Shown: positions 51,723 through 60,340, counted from the stretch's first letter. The stretch: DNA of 64,000 nt from JAWWPG01 sp963820035 (GCA_963820035.1 CAWFYK010000007.1:288874-352873); one strand, 5' to 3'. Notes: a model not told the origin generated them from the letters alone. Program-made: numbers and translations.

Positions 51723-52412
51723 ATGTCGAGACCCCGGACGACTGAGCGAGCCGGACCGAGCCGGCCGTGGCGGCAGCGAGCGGTCTCGCGGAGCCTGAAC
51801 GCCGCCCGCTCCCGCGCCGAGCAGCGGGTCCAGCGGTTTCTCGACGCCGCGTTCGAGCTGATCGACGAAAAGGGCACGACCGAGTTCACGATCCAAGAGG
51901 TCATCGACCGCTCGAAGCAGTCGCTGCGCGGCTTCTACCAGTACTTCGACGGCAAGGACGAGTTGCTCCTCGCCCTGTTCGAGGAGACAGTGCGCGAGTC
52001 GACCGACGACCTCGTCGCCGTGGTGGAGTCCAAGACCGATCCCATCGAGCGGCTCCGCGCGTTCACGATCCGGCTGCACGAGTGGTGCGATCCGTCCGAC
52101 ACGCCCCGCAAGCGCGGGCGCGCACAACCGCCGCCCGATCATGGAGTTCTCGGTGCAACTCACCGTCAACCATCCGGAACGGGTCAAGGCCGCGATGGCG
52201 CCGATCTCGCTGATGTTGGTCGATCTCATCGGCGCGGCCAACGCGGCCAAGGCCATCGAAGTGACCGACGCCCGCCGGGCCGCGTCGCTCGATGCAGCAG
52301 ACGGTCATGTACACATGGTTCGGCAATCGCCTCGTCGAAGACAGCCGCGAAGCGGCTCACGGCCGAAGACACGTGGGAGTTCTGCCTCCACGGCCTCCGA
52401 GCAAACGTCTGA
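51723..52412 (+). CDS. TetR-family regulator, twin of the 34718 protein
   Basis: About 229 residues from ATG 51723, chosen to match the length of the twin. AARSRAEQRVQRFLDAAFEL and TEFTIQEVIDRSKQSLRGFY are almost identical to the 34718 protein, including the recognition helix; the DNA is also highly similar across this half. The ligand domain diverges (MEFSVQLTVNHPERVKAAMA). It ends DTWEFCLHGLRANV. Breaks near 52125, 52290 and 52350. It follows the amidohydrolase gene and converges on a SnoaL-fold gene. Confidence 0.9.
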   Translation: MSRPRTTERAGPSRPWRQRAVSRSLNAARSRAEQRVQRFLDAAFELIDEKGTTEFTIQEVIDRSKQSLRGFYQYFDGKDELLLALFEETVRESTDDLVAVVESKTDPIERLRAFTIRLHEWCDPSDTPRKRGRAQPPPDHGVLGATHRQPSGTGQGRDGADLADVGRSHRRGQRGQGHRSDRRPPGRVARCSRRSCTHGSAIASSKTAAKRLTAEDTWEFCLHGLRANV

Positions 52413-52489
52413 CGCCGAGCCGGCTCGACCACTTGATCGTCGACGCTGATGATCTTCGGCAGGTCCGTTATCGCGCGGCCGTCAATCCC

Positions 52490-52939
52490 TCAGTCCCTGG
52501 CGAGCGGATCGTGCTGGCGCCCGGAGTCGAAGTCGCCGCTCTTGCGCATGAACGTGGTGGAACGGCGACGAATGCGCCACCCATTCGCGGTACGCACGTA
52601 TTCGTCGTTGTACCAACCGATGCGCATCGCGTGCGTCTGCTGATCGATGAACACGAAGTGCTGCTTCCCGGTCGCGGTGTTGCCGTCGTCGTTGAACTCG
52701 ACGACCGGCATGTTGCCGATGAACTGTCCGCGCGGCGCCGCTTCGAGCAAGGCGGGAAAGCGTTCGAGCGTGTACGGCGTACCGAACGCGTTGTACTCGC
52801 CGTCGGGCGTGAACACGTCGAGCCAACGGTCTTGCCGGAACTGGCTCGTGTACGCCATGTATCGCGAGCACAACGCGTGCAGTTCGACGAGATCAGTCGC
52901 CGCCGCGCTCGCTGACGGCTGCGGAAGTCCTGCACTCAC
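52490..52939 (-). CDS. SnoaL-like (NTF2-fold) protein
   Basis: 149 residues in one unbroken frame, probable GTG start at 52939. HALCSRYMAYTSQFRQDRWL, DVFTPDGEYNAFGTPYTL and WYNDEYVRTANGWRIRRRST match SnoaL-like bile-acid 7-alpha-dehydratase or scytalone-dehydratase-type proteins. FTPDGEY supplies the usual Asp and Tyr. It could dehydrate a hydroxylated ring intermediate. Divergent from another NTF2-fold gene 92 bases away. Confidence 0.85.
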   Translation of the reverse strand: MSAGLPQPSASAAATDLVELHALCSRYMAYTSQFRQDRWLDVFTPDGEYNAFGTPYTLERFPALLEAAPRGQFIGNMPVVEFNDDGNTATGKQHFVFIDQQTHAMRIGWYNDEYVRTANGWRIRRRSTTFMRKSGDFDSGRQHDPLARD

Positions 52940-53031
52940 TTCAGGAGAATGCCATTACCGCCCGGAGGACGCAAGCCACCGAGACATCCACCACCACGAC
53001 AACTGGATGCCTCGCCGGGCAAGATGTCGCC

Positions 53032-53445
53032 ATGTCTGAGAATCTGGCAATCCTCGGTGCGTACAGCGCGGCCATGGAGCGCGGCGACCGCGACGCGGTC
53101 TTCGAGTACTGGTCTCCCGATTTCGTGAGCCACGTCACCGAGCGGGTGAACCCTGCCATGGTCGGCGAGGACGTCCGCGGTCAAGAACTCGAATGGTGGA
53201 CCGAAGTCCGCAACGCCTTCCCCGACATGGTGTTCTCGGTCAACCTGTTGATCGAGTCGGACGACCTCATCGTGTCCAACTGGTCGGTCAAGGGGACGCA
53301 CACCGGCACCGCGTTCTACGAGGTGGAACCGTCCGGCGAACCGGTGGAGATCAACGGCACCGCGATCCTGCGCATCCGCGACGGCAAGATCGTCGAACAC
53401 TGGGGCGGTCCGCACTGTCAGGGTGGGCTCGGCCTCATTCGCTGA
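53032..53445 (+). CDS. SnoaL/ester-cyclase-type protein
   Basis: 137 residues, unbroken. GAYSAAMERGDRDAVFEYWS, WWTEVRNAFPDMVFSVNLLI and FYEVEPSGEPVEINGTAILR followed by GKIVEHWGG are the polyketide-cyclase SnoaL pattern. Such proteins bind hydrophobic ligands and can act as cyclases or hydrolases. Its partner across the divergent gap has the same fold but a different subfamily. The 3' end meets the hairpin at 53449. Confidence 0.85.
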   Translation: MSENLAILGAYSAAMERGDRDAVFEYWSPDFVSHVTERVNPAMVGEDVRGQELEWWTEVRNAFPDMVFSVNLLIESDDLIVSNWSVKGTHTGTAFYEVEPSGEPVEINGTAILRIRDGKIVEHWGGPHCQGGLGLIR

Positions 53446-53448
53446 GAC

Positions 53449-53469
53449 CGCGGCCGCGCTACGGCCGCG
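53449..53469. terminator. Bidirectional hairpin between convergent genes
   Basis: CGCGGCCG-CGCTA-CGGCCGCG, perfect 8-bp arms with a 5-base loop that contains the stop of the lyase gene (CTA on this strand). It begins 4 bases after the ester-cyclase stop, so it can end both transcripts. Confidence 0.7.
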
Positions 53470-54610
53470 CCGCTCCCATCGCGCGCACGATCTGTTCGAG
53501 CAGCGCGCGTGATGTCGCGAAGTTGAACCGCACGTGCTGTTCGTTCCCCGCGCCGAACGGCGGCCCGTCACTGAGCGCGACGCCAGCGTGCTGCAGGAAG
53601 AAGGTCGCGGGGTCGTCGACCCCGAGGCCGCCGCAGTCGACCCACGCGAGGAACGTCGCTTCCGGTGGCCGATAGGCAACTTCGGGAAGCTCGGCCGCGA
53701 TCAGTTCACCGAGTCGCTTCCGGTTGCCGTCGAGATACGCGACGAGCTCGCGCAACCACGGTTGTCCTGATGCGTACGCGGCGGTCGAGGCCGCGATCCC
53801 GAGCGGGGTTGCGTTCGCGACCTTGAAGACCGGGAGCTCCCGCCAGCGTTTCGCGTCGGCATGATTGGAAGCAATCAGTTGCGCGGACTTCAACCCGGCG
53901 AGGTTCCACGCCTTCGATGCCGAGGTCAACGTCACCGTGTGGTCGGCCGCGGCGGCCGACACGGTCGCGTACGGCACGTGCTCGTGACCGGGGTAGACGA
54001 GCGGCGCGTGCACCTCGTCGGCGATCACCCGTGCGCCGTACCGGTCGACAATCTCGGCCAGCGGCGCGAGCTCGTCTCGCGCGAACACGCGCCCGGTCGG
54101 GTTGTGCGGGCTGCAGAGCAATACGCCGCGTGCACCACCTCGCAGCGCGGCCGCGATCGCGTCGAGATCCAGGGTCGGCCGGTCGCCGTCCTCGACCATC
54201 GGTACCGCCACGACCTCGCGCCCGCCGAGCTCGACGATCTCGAAGAACGGTCGGTACGCGGGCGTCGGCAGGACCACGCGGCATCCCGGCGGGAGGAAGG
54301 CGTCGAGCGCGCCCGCGATCCCCACGAGCACATCGGCCACAGGGAAGATGCGCGTGGGTGCGACCTCCCAACCGTGCGCGGTCGCCAGGAACCCGGCGCA
54401 CGCGGTCGTCAGCTCGGTCAGATCTGCCGGCGTGTAACCGAAATCTTCGCGGTCGACCGCCTCGAGGAGCGCGGCGCGGACCGGCGCGGCGATGTCGAAG
54501 TCCATCTCCGCGACCCATGCCGCGAGCACGTCCGGCCCGTACAGCGACCACTTCACGGTCCGCCGTCGCCGCAACGTCTCGATACTCACTTCATCGAAAA
54601 GGCCCGTCAC
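53459..54610 (-). CDS. MalY/PatB-type aminotransferase or cystathionine beta-lyase
   Basis: 383 residues, unbroken, GTG start at 54610. VKWSLYGPDVLAAWVAEMDF is the MalY/PatB opening, CSPHNPTGRVFARDEL binds substrate, ADEVHAPLVYPGHEH carries the PLP Asp, and LTSASKAWNLAGLKSAQLIA holds the Schiff-base Lys. NEQHVRFNFATSRALLEQIV ends with the carboxylate-binding Arg. It likely cleaves C-S bonds of cystathionine-like compounds. It diverges from the EVE gene with only 13 bases between starts, so the promoters overlap the coding ends. Confidence 0.92.
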   Translation of the reverse strand: MTGLFDEVSIETLRRRRTVKWSLYGPDVLAAWVAEMDFDIAAPVRAALLEAVDREDFGYTPADLTELTTACAGFLATAHGWEVAPTRIFPVADVLVGIAGALDAFLPPGCRVVLPTPAYRPFFEIVELGGREVVAVPMVEDGDRPTLDLDAIAAALRGGARGVLLCSPHNPTGRVFARDELAPLAEIVDRYGARVIADEVHAPLVYPGHEHVPYATVSAAAADHTVTLTSASKAWNLAGLKSAQLIASNHADAKRWRELPVFKVANATPLGIAASTAAYASGQPWLRELVAYLDGNRKRLGELIAAELPEVAYRPPEATFLAWVDCGGLGVDDPATFFLQHAGVALSDGPPFGAGNEQHVRFNFATSRALLEQIVRAMGAARP

Positions 54611-54623
54611 GTAGCTTCACGGT

Positions 54624-55084
54624 ATGGCGAAGTGGCTGCTCAAATCGGAACCCGACGTGTTCTCGTACGACGACCTCGTGCGCGCCGGTCGCGAGGGCTG
54701 GGACGGGATCCGCAGCTACCAGTCGCGCAACTACATGCGCGAGATGAAGCGCGGCGAGCAGGCGATCTTCTACCACTCGAACGCGAAGCCGCCGGGGGTC
54801 GCCGGCATCTGCAAGATCGTCAAGACCGCAGAACCCGACCCGACCCAGTTCGACCCGAAGAGCAAGTACTACGACGCGGCCAGCAAGCCCGAAGACCCGC
54901 GCTGGGACTGGGTCACCGTCGCGCCGGTGCGCGCGCTCCGTTCGTGTCCCTCGACGAACTGCGCACGCTCCCCGAGCTCGCGAATTGTCGGCTGCTCGCG
55001 AAGGGCAATCGGCTTTCGGTACTCCCGCTCACCGACGACGAGTTCCGCACCATCGTCGACTTCGCCAAGCGCCGCCGCAGTTAG
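54624..55084 (+). CDS. EVE domain protein
   Basis: About 153 residues from ATG 54624. MAKWLLKSEPDVFSYDDLVR, WDGIRSYQSRNYMREMKRGE and AIFYHSNAKPPGVAGICKIV are the EVE fold, related to PUA and YTH domains that recognise modified bases. YYDAASKPEDPRWDWVTV follows, and after a break near 54945 the end reads NRLSVLPLTDDEFRTIVDFA. Typically a stand-alone protein of this size. Its ligand in bacteria is not settled. Confidence 0.92.
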
Positions 55085-55269
55085 CGGCCGCAGGAGCGGC
55101 TCTCAGTAACCCGAATCCGTAACCGCACGGATGGCGGGCGGACGGGCGATCCGTACCGTCGATCGCGTCCGGGAGCAGCTGTCCCGGCCCGCAGCCCGCG
55201 AGCAATCGCGAACCGCGCCCGCCGTCCCGCCCGTACTGCATGAGAGTCCCCCCAACCGAGGAGTTCAAC

Positions 55270-57127
55270 GTGAATACCAACCAACATCTGCGCCTGGCGC
55301 GGCCGGCCGTTGTGGTGGCGACCGTGCTCTCGACGACGTTCCTCGTCGCCGGGCACGCCGCGGCCGCGACCACCAAGATCAGCGCTCAGGTCACGAACGG
55401 CACGCTGGTCGTGACCGGTTCGACCGCCAAGGACAACGTCTCGCTCCGGCTCCGCGGCGGCGATCCGACGACGCTCGAGGTCGTCGACGTCACGAAGGCG
55501 GTCGTCCTCGGCTTCAATCGCAACGACTTCGACAACATCGCCGTGACGACGCTCGACGGCAACGACACCGTCACCGTCGACGACTCCGGCGGCATCTTCA
55601 GCGACACCGAGATCACCACGATCGACGGTGGCGCCGGCAACGACACCTTGAACGGTGGTTTCGGTTCGGAACGTTTCATCGGCGGTCCCGGGGACGACTT
55701 CGTGCGCGGCGGGCGCGGCAGTGATGTCGCCCTGCTCGGCGACGACAACGACACGTTCTTGTGGAATCCGGGCGACGGCAACGACATCGTCGAGGGCCAG
55801 AACGGCACGGACACGCTCGCCTTCAACGGCGCCAACGTGAACGAGAACATCGACGTGTCGGCCAACGGTGGCCGGGTGCGATTCACCCGGGACGTCGCCG
55901 CCATCACGATGGACCTCAACGCGGTCGAGACAATCGCCTTCAATGCACTGGGCGGTTCGGACACCGTCACGGTCAACGACTTGAGCGGGACGGGCGTCAC
56001 CACCGTGAACTCCAACCTCGCGTCGTCGTCGGGCACCGGCGACGGGTCGGCGGACAACGTCGTCGTGAACGGAACCAATGGCGGCGACACGTTGAACGTC
56101 GGCGGCGGCGACGGTGAGGCCACCGCGAACTGCCGGCGGGACGGCCGTGCACGTCACCGGCGCGGAACCCGCGCTCGACACGCTTCACGTCAACGGTCTG
56201 GCCGGCAACGACACCATCACCGCCGACCCCGCGGCCGGGAGCGCAATCGGAGTCGTCGTCGACGGCGGCACCGAGACCGACACGGTCACGACCAACGGCA
56301 CCAACCGCGCCGACGTCTTCACGGTGGTGGCCAACGGCACGCTGGTGAACGTGGGCAACGGCGTCGATGCCTACAACGCGATCGCCGAGAACGTGGATGT
56401 CAACGGTCTCGGTGGCAAAGACGTCATCACGGCCGGCAACGGTCTGGCCCCGCTGACCCAACTCACCATCGACGGCGGCGCGGGCCGCGACACGATCACC
56501 GGTGGCGACGGAGCCGACGTCCTCATCGGCGGAACGGGCAAGGACCTCGTGACCGGCGGACGCGGCAGCGATGTGGCGTTCTTGGGCGAAGGCGGCGACA
56601 CGTTCGTGTGGAACCCGGGCGACGGCAACGACACGGTCGAAGGCCAGGACGGCAACGACACGCTGCGGTTCAACGGCGCGAACATCAACGAGAACATCGA
56701 CGTGTCGGCCAACGGTGGCCGGGTGCGATTCACCCGGGACGTCGCCGCGATCACGATGGACCTCGACGCGGTCGAGACCATTGCGTTCAACGCGCTCGGT
56801 GGCGCCGACACCATCAACGTCCGCGACCTGACCGGAACCGGCGTGAAGACGGTCGCGCTCGATCTCTCGAGTTCGCCCGGATCGGGCACCGGCGACGGCG
56901 CGGCCGACCGGGTCATCGTCACCGGCACCAACGGCGACGACAAGGTGCGCGTCACGAACACCGACGGCACCGTGCGGGTGCGCGGCCTCGTGTCGAGGGT
57001 CGCGATCACAGGCGCGGAAGCTGCGAACGATCGGCTCGAGATCAACACCCTGACCGGTATCGACTCGGTGCGGTCGAAGCTCACCGCGGCCGACATCGCA
57101 CTGTTCGTCAACGGCATCCCGGCGTAA
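55270..57127 (+). CDS. Secreted RTX-like calcium-binding repeat protein
   Basis: About 619 residues from GTG 55270 (AGGAG 6 bases upstream). A signal peptide (VVVATVLSTTFLVAGHAAAA) leads to beta-rich repeats. Two clusters of nonapeptide repeats, IDGGAGNDTLNGGFG onward and IDGGAGRDTITGGDGADVLI onward, are the GGxGxDxLx motif of RTX proteins that bind calcium outside the cell. Each is followed by the same block, DTFLWNPGDGND and then GGRVRFTRDVAAITMDL, so the chain is a two-fold duplication with a period of about 282 residues. One frame break near 56125. No toxin or enzyme domain is seen. Confidence 0.88.
55840..55930 (+). repeat. Near-identical internal repeat, copy 1
   Basis: A 91-base stretch inside the RTX-like gene, matched with only two differences at 56687-56777, 847 bases away. 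It encodes NENIDVSANGGRVRFTRDVA and the following residues up to AVET. Confidence 0.85.
56687..56777 (+). repeat. Near-identical internal repeat, copy 2
   Basis: Second copy of the 91-base block at 55840. The surrounding coding sequence is far less conserved at the DNA level, which points to local gene conversion or a recent duplication under constraint. Confidence 0.85.
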
Positions 57128-57135
57128 CGCCGGCG

Positions 57136-57726
57136 TCAATACGGGAGATCGAGGAACTGCCGAGTGAGGTGGAGCAGTTGCGTGCGTAACGCATCGTCGT
57201 CGAGGTCGGCGACGAGCGGGTGCGTGACTGCTCCACCGATGGCCGTCGAGATCATCGCCGCCCGCACGCGCGCGTCGGGACCGGTTCCGTGTCCGACCAA
57301 CAGACGGAACAACCGTTGCATGAACGTCGTGAACGGCTCGTGCTCCGCCAGCAATCGGACCACGACCGGGTCGTACTCGAGGGTGCTCACCATGCGGCGG
57401 CGCGCCACTGCGAGGTCGATCACCTGCGACAACAACCGGTCGAGCGCACGCGGTCCGTCGTCGTCCGCCTCGGCCGCGTCGAGCGCGGGTTCGAGCCGCG
57501 CGAGTTCGACCTCCACGGCCGCCACCACGATCTCTTCCTTCGTCTTGAACTGGTGGTAGACCGCGGCCTTGGTCACGCCCACGGCATCCGCGATCATCTG
57601 CAACGACGTGCTCCCGACCCCGTTTTCGGCGAAAAGCACGAGCGCGGCGGTGACGATGCGGGTCTGGGCGGCGCTGCGAGGCGGCGCCCCGAGGCGGCCG
57701 GCAGCCGAAGGCGCGGCGGAACTCAC
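57136..57726 (-). CDS. TetR-family regulator
   Basis: 196 residues, unbroken, GTG start at 57726. TRIVTAALVLFAENGVGSTS, LQMIADAVGVTKAAVYHQFK and TKEEIVVAAVEVELARLEPA are a textbook TetR DNA-binding domain. The C-terminal part (LEYDPVVVRLLAEHEPFTTF) resembles the TetR_C group of actinobacterial lipid regulators. It is divergent from the uncharacterised 57819 gene, and two palindromes lie between them. It converges with the RTX-like gene 8 bases away. Confidence 0.92.
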   Translation of the reverse strand: MSSAAPSAAGRLGAPPRSAAQTRIVTAALVLFAENGVGSTSLQMIADAVGVTKAAVYHQFKTKEEIVVAAVEVELARLEPALDAAEADDDGPRALDRLLSQVIDLAVARRRMVSTLEYDPVVVRLLAEHEPFTTFMQRLFRLLVGHGTGPDARVRAAMISTAIGGAVTHPLVADLDDDALRTQLLHLTRQFLDLPY

Positions 57727-57758
57727 GGTTCGAGGGTAGTCCGGTCGCTTGCGCTTCC

Positions 57759-57772
57759 TAGCCGATCGGCTA
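57759..57772. promoter_or_regulatory. TetR operator-like palindrome 1
   Basis: TAGCCGATCGGCTA, a perfect 14-bp palindrome in the divergent gap, 33 bases from the TetR start. It is paired with a related palindrome 24 bp away, centre to centre. Confidence 0.7.
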
Positions 57773-57782
57773 TCTTCTCGCC

Positions 57783-57796
57783 CAGCCGGTCGGCTC
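57783..57796. promoter_or_regulatory. TetR operator-like palindrome 2
   Basis: CAGCCGGTCGGCTC shares the AGCCG/CGGCT half-sites of the palindrome at 57759. It lies 22 bases before the ATG of the 57819 gene. Confidence 0.65.
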
Positions 57797-57818
57797 GTCG
57801 CACTTGGGGGTTCAGGTC

Positions 57819-58919
57819 ATGGCCAATCAGGAACTTGACGAGAACCTGCAGAAGTTCCTCGCCGTGCGCGAGCCGGGCGTCAACTACGAGGAGCACCAGG
57901 TCGACCAGTTCGCGCTCGACATCGGCGTCGACCTGAACAACTTCAAGAAGTTCCCGCGCGTCGATGACAACGTGACCTACAAGAAGAAAGGTCGCGACAT
58001 CCGCGGCGAGGTAAAGATCGATCCGAACGTCGACCTGCCCGACTACAGCGGTCCGTTCAAAGCCGATCTCCGATTCTCCGACTTCGCGCAACCGCAGCTC
58101 GTGAAGATGCTGTCGATGAGTTACGAGTACTACCTGGTGCTCATCGACGCGTGGGCGTCCGAGGTCGGTTCCCGCAGTGGCGAAACCGAGATGCAGGAGC
58201 TCCAGACGTCCGCGTGGACCAACGGCATCATTCCGCACATCGCGCGCATCTCCGAGGAGTTCATGGCCTTCGAGGGCGTCGACGAGCTGCCGGAGCTCGG
58301 CGCCGGAGTCGTCAAGTTCAATCCCTTCAAGCCCGATGCGCGTTACGCGGAGTGCGACAAGGAACGACTCGTCAACATGCTCCTCGGGAGCCACGAGTTC
58401 TTCCTGCTCGTCATCGAGGCGTGGGCGGCCGAGGTCGTGGTGCGCTACGGGCTCGACCAGATGTTCGACATCCAATGGGAGTTGTGGAGCCGAGAGGTGC
58501 TTCCGCGGGTACGCGAGTTGAAGGGCGCGTGGATGAACATCACCACCAACGACGTCGCCGCGTTCATGAAGGACATCCAGATCGACGCAACGTCGTTCCC
58601 GGGTAAGGCGTTCGAGTTGATCTTCGAGATGCCGGAAGAAGACGTCGGCATCATGACGTTCAACAAGTGCTGCGCGCCGGATCAATGGGAAGCGCTCGGC
58701 CGGCCCGACATCCTGGAGAAGAACTGTCACTCCACGTGTCCCGCGTCATTGATCGAGACCGCGAAGATGTACAACCCGAACATGAAGGTCGACATCCTCG
58801 CGATCCCGCCGCGGATCGACACCGAGAACGTCTGCTGCAAGTGGAAGCTCAGCATGCGAGACGAAGACGATCCGGAATACGTTCCGGTCGAGCTGACGAC
58901 GAAGCGCGCCGACCGCTAG
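57819..58919 (+). CDS. Uncharacterised duplicated protein with a Cys-rich end
   Basis: 366 residues, unbroken, ATG at 57819. I do not recognise a named family with certainty. Residues about 75-155 and 166-250 are two versions of one helical module: LVKMLSMSYEYYLVLIDAWA answers LVNMLLGSHEFFLLVIEAWA, each followed by a Trp-containing helix (SAWTNGIIPHI and ELWSREVLPRV). The last quarter holds Cys pairs and a Cys-His at about residues 284-285, 303-304, 307 and 339-340 (FNKCCAPDQW, NCHSTCPAS, NVCCKWK), suggestive of metal binding. No signal peptide. It is controlled by a divergent TetR and precedes a substrate-binding lipoprotein gene by 12 bases, so the two are likely one operon. Confidence 0.8.
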   Translation: MANQELDENLQKFLAVREPGVNYEEHQVDQFALDIGVDLNNFKKFPRVDDNVTYKKKGRDIRGEVKIDPNVDLPDYSGPFKADLRFSDFAQPQLVKMLSMSYEYYLVLIDAWASEVGSRSGETEMQELQTSAWTNGIIPHIARISEEFMAFEGVDELPELGAGVVKFNPFKPDARYAECDKERLVNMLLGSHEFFLLVIEAWAAEVVVRYGLDQMFDIQWELWSREVLPRVRELKGAWMNITTNDVAAFMKDIQIDATSFPGKAFELIFEMPEEDVGIMTFNKCCAPDQWEALGRPDILEKNCHSTCPASLIETAKMYNPNMKVDILAIPPRIDTENVCCKWKLSMRDEDDPEYVPVELTTKRADR

Positions 58920-58931
58920 ATACTCTCGACC

Positions 58932-60333
58932 GTGACGCGTTCCCGGGGGGCTGGTTCGTTCGTTGCGCTCGCGTTCGCTTTGACTCTGAGTGCGTGCGCG
59001 AATGCGAGCTCGAACAAGACGACCACCGACACGACCGCGGGTGGAACCGTCACGACCTTCACCGGCACCGATTACACCAAGAATGTTCCGGTCAAGGCGC
59101 CCGGCGTCACCGCGACGGAAATCCACGTCGGTTCGATCACGTCGAAGACGAACCCACTCGGAGCCGAGAACGGGTTGTTGAACGACGGCATCAAGGCCTA
59201 TTTCGACGTCGTCAACGCAAGGGCGGGGTGTGGGGCCGCAGGCTGAAGCTGACGAGCGAACGGGACGACAAGACCGGCAACAACCTGACCGAGACCGAAG
59301 CACTACTCGGTCAGGACAACGTGTACGCCGCGTTCGAGGCGGTCGAGTTGTTCACCGGTGCGAAGAAACTGGCCGCGGCCGGCATTCCGACCTTCGGCTG
59401 GAACATCAACGCCGAGTGGGGCGGCCCGAAGAACTTCTTCCCGAACGTCCGCCCGATCTGCTTCTCGACCGAGTGCAGCGCGGTCGGCCGCACGCTGCCG
59501 TGGATCATCAAGCAGGTCGGCGCGCACAAGGTCGCACTGCTCGGGTACAGCGTCCCGCAGTCGGCGGACGCGGTGACGAGCGAAGGCAAGGACATCAAGC
59601 GGTTTGCGAAGGACATCGGCGCGGAGGTCGTGTACTCCGATACGTCACTGGCGTTCGGGCAGACCGACTACTCCGCGCAGGTCGCGCAGATGAAGGCGAA
59701 AGGCGTCGACTTCCTCGCGACGAGCCTCGACTTCAACGGCGACTACGCGATCGCCAAGGAGATGGCCCGTCAGAACGTCCTGGACAAGGTCACGTTCTTC
59801 CACCCCAACCTGTACAACGCCGACTTCGTCAAGAAGAACGCCGCGCTGTTCGAGGGCGGCATCCTGCTGGTCGGGATCCTGGCCGTGGAGCACAAACCCG
59901 CGCCGCCCGCGCTGCAGGAGTACCTCGACTACGCCAAGACGCCACAACCTCAAGGTCACCGAGATGACCGAACAGGGCTGGATCGCGGCGCGTCAGTTCG
60001 TCGACGCGTTGAAGGCCGCCGGACCACAGTTCACCTGGGCGAAGCTCGTCAACACCTGGAACCAGCAGAAGTGGTACACGAACGGCGGCTTCGTCCCGCC
60101 GATCGACTGGACCAGCGAACACCCGGAGCCGAACGCGGACGCGGCCACGCACTCACCGTTCGAGTGTCAGAACTTCGTGCGGGTCCACAACGGTGAGTTC
60201 GTCGGCGTCTACGACGACGGCGGTGCAAAGCCGTGGCTGTGCTTCGACGGCAAGAAGCCGGACGTAGTGGCAAGAGCCGGTGAACGTCAGCTTCGCCGGC
60301 AAGCCGTTCGCCCTGGCGGACGTTCAGCCGTAA
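58932..60333 (+). CDS. ABC transporter substrate-binding lipoprotein, second copy
   Basis: About 466 residues from GTG 58932. FVALAFALTLSACANASSNK is a lipoprotein signal with the lipobox Cys. GVTATEIHVGSITSKTNPLG, KKLAAAGIPTFGWNINAEWG, LAFGQTDYSAQVAQMKAKGV and WNQQKWYTNGGFVPPIDWTS are the LivK-type binding fold, closely matching the 33139 protein along its length. Breaks near 59218, 59945 and 60275. It follows the uncharacterised 57819 gene and lacks adjacent permease or ATPase genes. It converges on the large cyclase/ATPase gene. Confidence 0.9.
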
Positions 60334-60340
60334 GCGTCGT

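Noticed and set aside
3600..52400. Programmed ribosomal frameshifting as the explanation for the frame changes
   Set aside because: There are far too many sites, in both directions, without slippery heptamers or a common downstream structure, and in ordinary metabolic enzymes.
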